Shown piece by piece: positions 1-6,975 of a stretch of DNA of 7,699 nucleotides. The stretch is from the NCBI GenBank assembly GCA_044238875.1, contig JBIICM010000121.1:1-7699 (forward strand), given 5' to 3'. The notes below the pieces were generated by a model. That model was given only the letters and a program-made list of their open reading frames with translations, made no database searches and had not been told where the DNA came from. This DNA is from JAIBAI01 sp044238875 (GTDB taxonomy: Bacteria; Bacteroidota; Bacteroidia; M30B66). A program made the translations under genes and the position numbers. How positions within the stretch are numbered: the first letter of the stretch is position 1; the number at the start of each line of letters is the position of its first letter.

Positions 1-833
1 ATGAGCGCATTCCGCAATTCATCAAAGGCGATCCCTACCGGCTCAACCAGATTCTGCTTAACCTGCTTAGCAATGCCATAAAATTCACCAAAGAGGGTAC
101 AGTATCACTTTTTGTAAATTTATATTCAAAAAACGAGCGGGAACTGGAAATTGAATTCAGTGTGGTTGACACCGGTATCGGGATTCCGAAAGACAAACTT
201 GTGTCGGTATTCGAAAGCTATACACAGGCTTACACTGATATCACGCGTCGTTTTGGCGGCACCGGTCTTGGACTGGCCATTACCCGTCAGCTGGTCATGA
301 TGCAAAATGGTCATATTACACTCGACTCAGAACCCGGGGTAGGCACTGTATTTAAGGTGAGATTAAAATTCGTTGAGGGGGTTAATGAAAATCCGGCAAC
401 ACATATTGAGCAGATTGCTGAGTTGTTGGAGAAAAGAGATTTCGAAGGCATGCCGGTTTTACTGGTCGAAGACAATTTGATGAACCAGTTTGTGGCCTGT
501 CAGATCCTCGAATTGTGGAACATTAAGGTTGATTGCGCCATGAACGGACTGGAGGCGGTGAAGCTGCTTGAAAGCAAGGATTATGCAATCGTACTGATGG
601 ATTTGCAAATGCCGGTTATGAGCGGATATGAAGCGGTGGCATTCATACGTGATAAAACCAACAAGCTCAGAAATCCCGATATCCCGATTATCGCATTAAC
701 GGCAGATGCTTTTCCTGAAACACGTAAAAAAGTGCTCGAAGAAGGCATGAATGATTTTGTGACCAAACCGCTGGAGCAAAATGATTTGTATTCGAAGATC
801 AGGCAGCATGCGCTGAAAATGCTGCGCACCTGA
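1..833 (+). CDS. Hybrid sensor histidine kinase/response regulator, C-terminal part (5' end outside window)
   Basis: The frame is open from base 3 to the stop at 831-833, giving 276 visible residues; the sensor region and the phospho-accepting histidine lie upstream of the window. The first part is a HATPase_c domain that binds ATP for autophosphorylation. It shows the N box NLLSNAIKFT (visible residues 20-29), the G1 box DTGIGIP (56-62) and the G2 box GGTGLGLAI (about 85-93). After a linker of about 40 residues comes a complete receiver domain. It has the acidic pair E156/D157, the phospho-acceptor D200 in the context LMDLQMP, the switch T233 and the conserved K255 in TKP. The protein stops soon after the receiver, so there is no HPt or DNA-binding output domain; phosphate must pass to a separate protein, or the receiver modulates the kinase itself. 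A GTG at 162 sits inside the G1 box and cannot be the true start. The signal sensed cannot be told. The domain assignment is very secure. Confidence 0.95.
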   Translation, partial: ERIPQFIKGDPYRLNQILLNLLSNAIKFTKEGTVSLFVNLYSKNERELEIEFSVVDTGIGIPKDKLVSVFESYTQAYTDITRRFGGTGLGLAITRQLVMMQNGHITLDSEPGVGTVFKVRLKFVEGVNENPATHIEQIAELLEKRDFEGMPVLLVEDNLMNQFVACQILELWNIKVDCAMNGLEAVKLLESKDYAIVLMDLQMPVMSGYEAVAFIRDKTNKLRNPDIPIIALTADAFPETRKKVLEEGMNDFVTKPLEQNDLYSKIRQHALKMLRT

Positions 834-946
834 ATGCGCCCTTGATAGTCGCAAGAGTTCCGTTGACTGCGGCATCGTACTGTATGGCAGTGCTTTGGTG
901 CTAGCTGCCGCCGTAATGGCTGTTCGGGGTTGCAGCCAACTGTAAT

Positions 947-2761
947 TTAAATAATACCATACAACGGCCCTCCCATACGTCCCAGCTCATCAACTTTTTT
1001 CTCTGTTACGGGATCTTTTTCCAAAACGGGCGCATGATGTGGCTTTATTCTGGCATCAATGATCAGAGAACCTTCGCACCCCCAGTGTTTATATCGTTGA
1101 GAAGCCCCCACACCATAAATATCATGGGAGGGGTTGCTCCTGGTGAAGGTAACCCAGGCCCAGTTTGAAAAATTTTTCGCTGTAAAGGCAGCATCATCGC
1201 ATAAAATAATCAGCGGAAATGCTGCCGATAGTGCTGGCTTAATTGCAGCAGCAAGCTTTTCAGCAGCATCGGCGTTGAGTTTGAATGGCGGCCCCTGAAT
1301 CGTAAGCACGCCCGGAAAAACGACATGTACCGGGCCGAAACTTTCCGGCAGCGAAAGCGTCGGTGTTTGGCGACCAAGCTGTCTGACCGGCCTTCCTGCC
1401 GCAGCAATAACAACCTTTGATCCTGTATTCAGCCCCTCCCCGCTGTAATCAAGCGTGTCAATCGAGGTATTGGTATGGAAATGCAAATCCCGCTGAAGAT
1501 TCACGCGCTCAAGTACATGCATAAAAAAGCCGGCTTCATCATGGGTACTCAGCTGAGGATGTCCGTTTCCGGATGCGATGAATAACCATTTGGCCAGACT
1601 GAGCTGTCCGGTACCTAAAATATGATTCGAAATTGTAATCAACTCTGAAGGCCGCGCCTGCTCCTGATAAGGTGTATAACGTTCACTGCCAATGGCGAGC
1701 AACAGCGGATGAACCCCGGCAGCATCTACCGCATGAATTTCTCTCACACCGGGCAATTCATGCCGCAAGGCATCACCCGTAAGATCATGTATCAGGTTCC
1801 CGAATGCCGTATCTTCCTGAGGGGGTCTGCCTACTACCGTAAACGGCCATACGGCATCCTTTCGGTGGTAAACATTCTTCACATGCATTACCGGAAAGGG
1901 ATGCTGCAGACTGTAATAACCCAGGTGGTCTCCAAAAGGCCCCTCTGATTTAACTTCTCCGGGATAAACTTCTCCGGTAATCACGAAATCTGCGTCAGCA
2001 CTAATACAAAAACCTTCACGGTCATAATAATAGCGGAAGCGTCTTTTGTTCAGAGCTCCTGCAAAAGTTAGTTCAGAAACGCCCTCAGGTAGCGGCATTA
2101 CCGCACTGAAGGGCAAGGCAGGGGGGCCACCCACAAATATGCTCACCTTCATCGGCAAACCCATTTCCTGCCAGGCAGTTTGATGCACGCCAATACCGCG
2201 GTGCAGCTGGTAATGAAGTCCTATTTCCTTGTTCTCAATATAATCATTACCGCTTAACTGAATGCGGTACATCCCTAAATTACTGTTCATAACACCCGGC
2301 CGGTGCGGATCTTCAGTATATACCGCCGGAAGGGTGATAAAAGCTCCGCCATCATTGGGCCAATGCTTAATCTGTGGCAGATCGCTTATGCTGCAAAGCG
2401 CCATCGAAGTGCGGGTGCGCCTTGGTAATGCACGCGCAGCCAACATTGCCGACCGAAGATACCTGATCGGTTTGCGAAGCGCCTCCGAAGGATTGTTCTT
2501 CAGGCGAATTAAGTCCTGAATATCATGATAGGTGTCCCTGAACAAAAAGCGGCTCCGTTCAGTGGTGCCAAACAGATTCGATACAGCTGGAAAACGGCTC
2601 CCCTTGACATTTTCAAAGAAAATGGCCGGACCGCCCGCCTCGAAAACCCTGAGATGGATGGCGGCCATTTCAAGATGGGGATCAACCTCATGGCTGATCC
2701 TTACAAGGTGCTTGTGCTTTTCTAAATCTGCAATACAGGAAGCCAGACTGGAATACCCCAT
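947..2761 (-). CDS. UbiD family prenyl-FMN-dependent decarboxylase
   Basis: A 604-residue protein matching the UbiD family, cytosolic enzymes that add or remove a carboxylate on aromatic or unsaturated acids using prenylated FMN made by UbiX. Visible landmarks in order: an N-terminal domain beginning GYSSLASCIADLEK; the cofactor/metal segment NLGMYR with N161 and R166; H187 in LHRGIG; E230 in SELTFAGAL; and the signature EGPFGDH at 273-279, where E273 and D278 correspond to the acidic pair of the family's Glu-Arg-Glu/Asp catalytic network. All expected active-site residues are therefore present. At 604 residues it is about 100 longer than E. coli UbiD (about 500); the extra length appears to lie mainly in the C-terminal half. 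The ATG at 2761 gives a normal family N-terminus. No UbiX or quinone gene lies nearby, so the substrate is unknown. The gene starts 58 bases after the coiled-coil gene on the same strand, so co-transcription is possible. Confidence 0.92.
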   Translation of the reverse strand: MGYSSLASCIADLEKHKHLVRISHEVDPHLEMAAIHLRVFEAGGPAIFFENVKGSRFPAVSNLFGTTERSRFLFRDTYHDIQDLIRLKNNPSEALRKPIRYLRSAMLAARALPRRTRTSMALCSISDLPQIKHWPNDGGAFITLPAVYTEDPHRPGVMNSNLGMYRIQLSGNDYIENKEIGLHYQLHRGIGVHQTAWQEMGLPMKVSIFVGGPPALPFSAVMPLPEGVSELTFAGALNKRRFRYYYDREGFCISADADFVITGEVYPGEVKSEGPFGDHLGYYSLQHPFPVMHVKNVYHRKDAVWPFTVVGRPPQEDTAFGNLIHDLTGDALRHELPGVREIHAVDAAGVHPLLLAIGSERYTPYQEQARPSELITISNHILGTGQLSLAKWLFIASGNGHPQLSTHDEAGFFMHVLERVNLQRDLHFHTNTSIDTLDYSGEGLNTGSKVVIAAAGRPVRQLGRQTPTLSLPESFGPVHVVFPGVLTIQGPPFKLNADAAEKLAAAIKPALSAAFPLIILCDDAAFTAKNFSNWAWVTFTRSNPSHDIYGVGASQRYKHWGCEGSLIIDARIKPHHAPVLEKDPVTEKKVDELGRMGGPLYGII

Positions 2762-2819
2762 TTATGCTACGAAATTACAGTAGAAACAGATGTATGCCGA
2801 TTATGTTCGCTGGCTCGGA

Positions 2820-3692
2820 TTAGTCCAGCCTGATCTGGGTTCCGCCTAAATGGTAGTCGTCAGTATAAACATCCGCCTGGTACATACCGGGTTGAAGTTT
2901 CTGCGTTATTTCAAGCATTACCTCCTGTCGCGGAGCGTCATGTTTGATGTTCAGACTTTTACTTATGGTTGGTGTAATCAACTGACGGGTTCCATCGAGT
3001 AGTATACTTACCTGCTCTTTGGCCGGGTTTCCGATGGCCTGTTTGTCGGGCCCTGACAATACCAGGTATAGATTTTTACCTTGTGCGGCTTCAGGCCAGG
3101 TGAAACTGATGAGCATACGGTCTGTTTTGGAGGCCTTGCTTGTATTTTTACCTTTCCGCCCCCTTAGCGCTTCAATTCTGAAATAGGCAGCCTTGGTTCT
3201 GCGGGCAGCCTGGAGCTCGGCATTAAGCGTTGCTTCTTCCTGAAGCATGCCAGCTATTTCATTTCTCAGCCGGGTATTTTCATGCTGCACGGCTTCCAGT
3301 TGTTCCTGAATACCAATATTTTTATCATTTACTTCAGATGCTCTTAATCGCTCTTGTTCAAGCGTTGCTGATGCATTGCTCAACTCGGTTTTTTTTAGCG
3401 TAAGCACGGCTTCACCTGCTTTGAGCAATTGCCTGAGCCTTTCAATTTCTTCCTTTGAAGTCTTGCCTTCAAATTCAAGGCGGATGATCTCTCTGCGCAG
3501 GCTTTCTAATTCCTTCTGTAAAACAACCTTGTTACCAAAGAGTGATTCAGCATGCAAATGCTCCGCCTTCAACTCCTCACCGAGATTTGAATTTTCAATG
3601 TTGTAAAAACCAGCCAGTGCCGCCACCATTAGTAGCATAAGCACTGATGCGGTAAACCACCGGCCTGACCTTCCGTTGAATATTGCTTTCAT
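2820..3692 (-). CDS. Single-pass membrane protein with coiled coil and C-terminal beta-rich domain
   Basis: With the ATG at 3692 this is a 290-residue protein. A short basic N-terminus (MKAIFNGRSGRW) leads into one hydrophobic span at about 14-30. Residues 36-166 form a near-continuous heptad-rich, Glu/Arg/Leu-rich coiled coil. A basic linker (about 175-190, RGRKGKNTSKASK) joins it to a C-terminal region of about 100 residues with alternating beta-strand character (LISFTWPEA, LYLVLSGPD, QEVMLEITQ, GMYQADVYT). The expected topology is an inner-membrane anchor with the rest outside the cytoplasm. I associate this layout with an uncharacterised type of Bacteroidota envelope protein but know no assigned function. 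An in-frame ATG at 3755 would add 21 residues (MFNRRNCIFTVFF...). I prefer 3692 because it gives a clean anchor and leaves room for a possible promoter element at 3728-3735. The next gene on this strand is ubiD, 58 bases on. Confidence 0.75.
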   Translation of the reverse strand: MKAIFNGRSGRWFTASVLMLLMVAALAGFYNIENSNLGEELKAEHLHAESLFGNKVVLQKELESLRREIIRLEFEGKTSKEEIERLRQLLKAGEAVLTLKKTELSNASATLEQERLRASEVNDKNIGIQEQLEAVQHENTRLRNEIAGMLQEEATLNAELQAARRTKAAYFRIEALRGRKGKNTSKASKTDRMLISFTWPEAAQGKNLYLVLSGPDKQAIGNPAKEQVSILLDGTRQLITPTISKSLNIKHDAPRQEVMLEITQKLQPGMYQADVYTDDYHLGGTQIRLD

Positions 3693-3727
3693 CCGTTCTT
3701 TTTCAGTCTTTAACGAAAAAAAAACCG

Positions 3728-3735
3728 TAAATATA
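3728..3735 (-). promoter_or_regulatory. Possible Bacteroidota -7 promoter element
   Basis: Read on the minus strand, this octamer is TATATTTA, one base from the Bacteroidota -7 consensus TAnnTTTG. It lies 36-43 bases ahead of the preferred start (3692) of the coiled-coil gene, which suits a short leader. No clear TTG/TTTG -33 box is present at the right distance, so the call is weak. If real, it rules out the longer start at 3755. Confidence 0.22.
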
Positions 3736-3794
3736 CAGTTTCTCCTATTAAACATGAAAATTACCCGTTTTTTTAAGACATCTTTGAGGCGCAG

Positions 3795-4058
3795 ATGAGC
3801 ATGTTGTCATTAAAACATCTTGTTCTCAGGTGGATATTTCCGGGGATTTTGCCGATTATGCTGCTGCTTGCAGGAATCGGCATTTACAGGGATAACGGAT
3901 ACTTTTACCTGCGCAATGCCGACCCTGAATACCATTATCTGATGAGCAGCGTTGCGTTGGGGGGCGGCAGTATACAGCTCAATACCTTGTTTCTGGGTCT
4001 GTTTCCGCTCTTTTTTGCGGTAATGGTGACTTTTGCGGATGGCGATCATTGGCTCTGA
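3795..4058 (+). CDS. Short membrane protein, probable N-terminal remnant of a larger multi-pass protein
   Basis: An 87-residue frame starting at ATG 3795 (a second ATG follows at 3801). It has a hydrophobic span at about 14-29, a periplasm-like stretch with YLRNADPEYHYLMSS, a glycine-rich turn (GGGSIQ) and a second hydrophobic span (about 63-80) before stopping at DGDHWL. The RNADPEYHYL segment recalls the first loop of large Bacteroidota multi-pass membrane proteins of about 500-600 residues, in which such a loop is normally followed by an HxDHPGTP-like motif; that motif is absent here. This resemblance is from memory, not a search. The frame overlaps a second one (4039-4263) in another register that looks like the C-terminus of the same kind of protein. 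I infer an internally deleted, probably dead gene, though a genuine small membrane protein is possible. It diverges from the coiled-coil gene, whose start is about 100 bases away. Confidence 0.5.
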   Translation: MSMLSLKHLVLRWIFPGILPIMLLLAGIGIYRDNGYFYLRNADPEYHYLMSSVALGGGSIQLNTLFLGLFPLFFAVMVTFADGDHWL

Positions 4059-4263
4059 TGATTGGAATCTCCTTCCGGCCTATGCCCTCTGGTTCGGAAA
4101 AATAATGACCCCGGATAATGGAAAGTTTAATACGTTCTTTAACCGCCTTTATCCTGATGTTTATTTTCATAAGGAGGGCACAGAAACTTTTTACAACTGG
4201 AGCAATCAGCTGTTTACGGCTGGGGAGCTGGCCGGTCGTTTTAAAAGCGCAACAGTTAAGTAA
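4039..4263 (+). pseudogene. C-terminal remnant of a large membrane protein gene
   Basis: An open frame of 74 codons from ATG 4039 (or 76 from TTG 4033) to TAA 4261-4263, in a +1 register relative to the preceding small membrane frame, which it overlaps by 20 bases. Stops at 4021 and 4027 block this register upstream. The protein is soluble in character and rich in aromatic residues: SDDWNLLPAYALWFGK, then FNTFFNRLYPDVYFH, then FYNWSNQLF, ending AGRFKSATVK. This reads like the terminal extracytoplasmic tail of a multi-pass glycosyltransferase-like membrane protein rather than a free-standing protein: it has no signal peptide, no hydrophobic core and no plausible start context. Together with 3795-4058 it is best explained as the 3' end of one gene that lost its middle and its frame. 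A translationally coupled small protein is the alternative. Confidence 0.45.
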
Positions 4264-4296
4264 ATAATTTGCCGGAATAGCTTATTGCTGTATTGT

Positions 4297-4315
4297 ATTG
4301 ATTATCAATTTTTTT
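4297..4315 (+). terminator. Weak AT-rich palindrome followed by T run
   Basis: The palindrome ATTGATTATCAAT (4297-4309) runs straight into a seven-base T tract (4309-4315). It lies 34 bases past the remnant gene's stop and about 107 bases before the permease start. As RNA it can form only a 5-base-pair AT-rich stem with a 3-base loop, so termination would be inefficient; it could instead be a protein-binding palindrome. Apart from this, the gap 4264-4421 shows no convincing promoter or RNA gene to my eye. Confidence 0.22.
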
Positions 4316-4421
4316 AAGGAGTTGAAATTTATTTTTCCGGATAAGAAGTGCATCACACGGTATTAATTAGTATTATGGTGCTCTTTTTCAACAATTTTTC
4401 TTCAACCAAATTTTAAACCGG

Positions 4422-5966
4422 ATGAGTGTATTTAACCGAAAACCGCTGGAATCCATTATGGAACAAGCTAAGGAATCAGGCGGCGAAACATTGAAAAGAA
4501 CCCTTGGCGCCTGGTCGCTGGTAGCCCTTGGCATAGGCGCCATCATTGGTGCGGGTTTATTTGTGCGTACAGCCGCAGCAGCCGGTCAGGCAGCCGGTCC
4601 GGCAGTTACCATTTCTTTTATTATTGCAGCTATTGGCTGTGCCTTTGCGGGCCTCTGCTACGCTGAATTTGCCGCCATGATACCAATTGCCGGCAGCGCC
4701 TATGCATACAGCTATGTTACCATGGGCGAGGTGATTGCATGGATCATCGGTTGGGCGCTCATTATGGAATATGCCCTTGGCGCAGCCACCGTAAGTATAG
4801 CCTGGAGCGAGTATCTCAACAAGTTGCTTGGCGGATGGATACCCTATGAATGGTGCCATTCGCCCTTTGAAAGTTTCACGGATTCGGCAGGTATCATGCA
4901 CCAGGGTATTATCAATGCCCCTGCGCTGGTTATTTTACTCCTGCTTACGCTCATATTGATCAGGGGTACCCAGGAAAGTGCCATGGTGAATGCCATCATT
5001 GTGTTCATTAAGGTGGCCATTGTATTGCTGTTTATTGCCTTAGGCTGGCAATTTATCAAACCTGAAAACTATACCCCCTACATGATTCCCGAAGGAACAC
5101 CACCGGTACTCGATGCTGCCGGAAAGGAAATAGTAAACTATAAGGGATTCTTTAAGAATGGCTGGGGCGGTATTCTCGGAGGGGCTGCTATTGTATTTTT
5201 TGCGTTCATCGGTTTTGATGCAGTGAGCACTGCGGCGCAGGAAGCGAAGAATCCAAAACGCGACATGCCCATTGGTATTCTTGGTTCTCTCGTTGTTTGT
5301 ACCATCCTGTATATACTTTTCGGCCATGTGCTTACCGGTATAGCCAACTGGCAGGATTATGTTGATCCAGAGAAGGGCCGCGAGGCATCAGTTGCCTATG
5401 CTATCTCAACCTATATGACAGGCTACGGCTGGCTGGCAACTGCGGTAACGGTAGCTATTCTGGCCGGATTTTCCTCCGTAATTCTGGTTATGCTCATGGG
5501 GCAAAGCCGTATTTTTTATACCATGTCGAACGACGGGTTGATTCCCAAAGCTTTTGGGCAGCTGCATCCCAAATACAAAACTCCTTACAAGGCCAACTGG
5601 ATTCTCTTTCTTTTTGTTGGAGCGTTTGCCGCTTTTGTTCCCGGGCATGTTGCGGGTGATCTTACCAGTTTCGGTACCTTATTCGCATTTGTACTGGTGA
5701 GCCTGGGCGTATGGATAATGCGGGTAAAGAGCCCTGGAGCCGAGCGGCCCTTCAAAACACCGCTGGTGCCGCTGGTACCAATTTTAGGCGCTTTAATTTG
5801 CACCGGGATGATTGTTGCCATTGATCAGCGAACCTTGATGGTTGCAGGAATCTGGATGGTGATCGGATTGCTGGTGTATTTTCTCTACAGCAGGCATCAC
5901 AGCAAACTGAATGTTCCGCCGAAAGATATACTGCCTACCGCAGACGATTTTGAGAAACGAGGATAA
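4422..5966 (+). CDS. Amino acid permease, APC superfamily (cationic amino acid transporter type)
   Basis: A 514-residue integral membrane protein with about 12 hydrophobic spans, at roughly 31-51, 62-84, 103-124, 166-181, 188-208, 249-269, 284-302, 335-358, 392-408, 414-434, 448-466 and 472-489. TM1 carries the unwound substrate-binding motif GIGAIIGAGLF (37-47), the APC hallmark. TM3 has the EYALG segment (116-120). TM6 and the following loop read FIGFDAVSTAAQEAKNP (262-278), typical of the CAT/YfnA-like branch (TC 2.A.3.3), which imports amino acids by proton coupling or exchange. The cytoplasmic N-terminus (FNRKPLESIMEQA) matches the start usual for this branch, supporting ATG 4422 over the in-frame ATG at 4458. 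Two long outside loops (about 140-163 and 214-247) are noticeable. The substrate cannot be read from sequence. The gene appears intact, forms its own transcription unit and ends at a strong terminator two bases past its stop. Confidence 0.93.
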   Translation: MSVFNRKPLESIMEQAKESGGETLKRTLGAWSLVALGIGAIIGAGLFVRTAAAAGQAAGPAVTISFIIAAIGCAFAGLCYAEFAAMIPIAGSAYAYSYVTMGEVIAWIIGWALIMEYALGAATVSIAWSEYLNKLLGGWIPYEWCHSPFESFTDSAGIMHQGIINAPALVILLLLTLILIRGTQESAMVNAIIVFIKVAIVLLFIALGWQFIKPENYTPYMIPEGTPPVLDAAGKEIVNYKGFFKNGWGGILGGAAIVFFAFIGFDAVSTAAQEAKNPKRDMPIGILGSLVVCTILYILFGHVLTGIANWQDYVDPEKGREASVAYAISTYMTGYGWLATAVTVAILAGFSSVILVMLMGQSRIFYTMSNDGLIPKAFGQLHPKYKTPYKANWILFLFVGAFAAFVPGHVAGDLTSFGTLFAFVLVSLGVWIMRVKSPGAERPFKTPLVPLVPILGALICTGMIVAIDQRTLMVAGIWMVIGLLVYFLYSRHHSKLNVPPKDILPTADDFEKRG

Positions 5967-5967
5967 T

Positions 5968-6008
5968 AAACAAAAGAGGCTGTCCTTTAGAGACAGCCTC
6001 TTTTGTTT
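5968..6008. terminator. Strong bidirectional intrinsic terminator
   Basis: A perfect 17-base inverted repeat (arms 5968-5984 and 5992-6008) encloses a 7-base loop, ctttaga. The core arm is AGAGGCTGTC and the outer arm is A-rich on the left and T-rich on the right (AAACAAAAG / CTTTTGTTT), so either strand gives a stable GC stem followed by a U-rich tract. It begins one base after the permease stop codon (5964-5966) and lies 56 bases past the stop of the convergent DUF4468-like gene, so it probably ends both transcripts. Confidence 0.93.
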
Positions 6009-6063
6009 TCATTTTAAATGATGATGTGCTTTGCCTGAAAAATCGGAACCAAGCATGTTTGCA

Positions 6064-6648
6064 TTATTCGGTAATAATCTCATTCAGCAGTATATAGCTG
6101 GTTAGGCTACCGATCAGCTTCTCTACCTTTTTCTGAGCATCCTTGAGCATTTTGCGCTTGGCGGGAAGCTTTTCTTCCTCGAAATTAATCCTGCCTGAAC
6201 CAAGGGTAAAGTAATTGAAATCAGTGAAGGTATAATTCAGTCTTCCCTCACGGCAAATCAGGGTTATTACGTATCCAATATAGGCCTCCTTTTTGGTAAC
6301 GTTTGTTTTAAAGTTTCCGGCGAGCACAATTTTATAGTTATTTCTGTCGGCCTCCTGAATCACCTCTTTGGGGGATTTGTAATTAAACTTAACCCATTCA
6401 AGGGTCTTTAAATAGGTCGAATCTCTGGTTTGGGTACCTACCAGCCCGACGCCGAAATAGGTGTATCTGCCGGTCTTTTTATCCAAGGTAATTTTTTGTG
6501 CATCAAGCTCAAATCCACTGATAATCAGTGAACATAGCGCCAGAATTAACCCCGTTAAATTTATTTTTCGCAAGCCTGCATTGAAACTTCCGGAAATAAT
6601 TCCGCTTCCGGTTTCCGCAGAAGCTAATTTAAAACAGTATAGAGTCAT
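6064..6648 (-). CDS. Secreted DUF4468-like protein
   Basis: With the ATG at 6648 this is 194 residues; GTG 6654 would add two. After a non-hydrophobic leader comes an apparent signal peptide: RKINLTGLILALCSLIISGF followed by ELDA|Q, consistent with signal peptidase I cleavage before Gln. The mature part resembles DUF4468, a small TBP-like-fold domain common in secreted Bacteroidota proteins: a helix with LKTLEWVKFNYKSPKEVIQ, then strands YKIVLAGNFKT, YIGYVITLICREGRLNYTFTD and a Lys/Glu-rich C-terminal helix. The function of DUF4468 is unknown. The start is doubtful: both upstream starts put about 25 residues ahead of the basic n-region, whereas a TTG at 6571-6573 would give a textbook signal peptide beginning M-RKINLTG (169 residues). 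The gene converges on the permease and shares its terminator; a MITE-like element lies about 100 bases upstream. Confidence 0.7.
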   Translation of the reverse strand: MTLYCFKLASAETGSGIISGSFNAGLRKINLTGLILALCSLIISGFELDAQKITLDKKTGRYTYFGVGLVGTQTRDSTYLKTLEWVKFNYKSPKEVIQEADRNNYKIVLAGNFKTNVTKKEAYIGYVITLICREGRLNYTFTDFNYFTLGSGRINFEEEKLPAKRKMLKDAQKKVEKLIGSLTSYILLNEIITE

Positions 6649-6755
6649 GGCCACAAAGTACGCAAATCTTGTTTATACAATCCTGCAAATAAGAAAGTCA
6701 TCACGTCATAACAAACACAGCAGTTAAAATTATTGACTGAGTTGTAAGCCTTAAA

Positions 6756-6772
6756 TAGGGCCTACTGAAAAA
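6756..6772 (+). repeat. Left terminal inverted repeat
   Basis: TAGGGCCTACTGAAAAA. It pairs with 6976-6992 over 17 bases, with mismatches only at 6764 and 6768. The bases outside (6753-6755, AAA) do not match the other flank. Confidence 0.65.
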
Positions 6773-6975
6773 CACTCAATGAATTTAATTTGAGTAGTTT
6801 AATAACCGTTTGAGCCGATTTAAATGCAAGGTTTTTAGGGGGGGGGTGTTTAATTCCTATGCAGATGACCTTTTAAAATCTTAATCATTTCGTTAGCCAG
6901 AAATACACCATCTGCTTCGTTGCCCGCGGCTCGCATCTGCCGCATTTATCTGGCGACGCTGCTGCGCGGTCTGAC

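Noticed and set aside
834..946. Small inverted repeats between the convergent kinase and ubiD genes (for example TGGCTG at 917-922 with CAGCCA at 933-938, and GGCAG at 886-890 with CTGCC at 905-909).
   Set aside because: The stems are only 5-6 base pairs with large loops and no following T run on either strand, so I cannot support a terminator or RNA.
1709..2519. Plus-strand open frames opposite ubiD (such as 1709-1948 and 2262-2519).
   Set aside because: They mirror a strongly conserved enzyme on the other strand and their translations show no domain or hydrophobic pattern of their own.
4039..4263. A genuine overlapping gene translationally coupled to 3795-4058.
   Set aside because: The product lacks any domain core or export signal and reads as a C-terminal tail; a decayed larger gene is the simpler explanation, although not proven.
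4557..5821. Minus-strand frames opposite the permease.
   Set aside because: They are compositional shadows of a well-conserved 12-span transporter.
6774..6795. ACTCAA / TTGAGT hairpin inside the element.
   Set aside because: A 6-base stem with a 10-base loop in AT-rich DNA is expected by chance.
6751..6857. A minus-strand frame ending LNRLKRLLNYSN near the left end of the element, resembling the tail of a transposase.
   Set aside because: It is only about 20 codons, interrupted by a stop just upstream and by the G9 tract; the resemblance is too short to call a transposase remnant.
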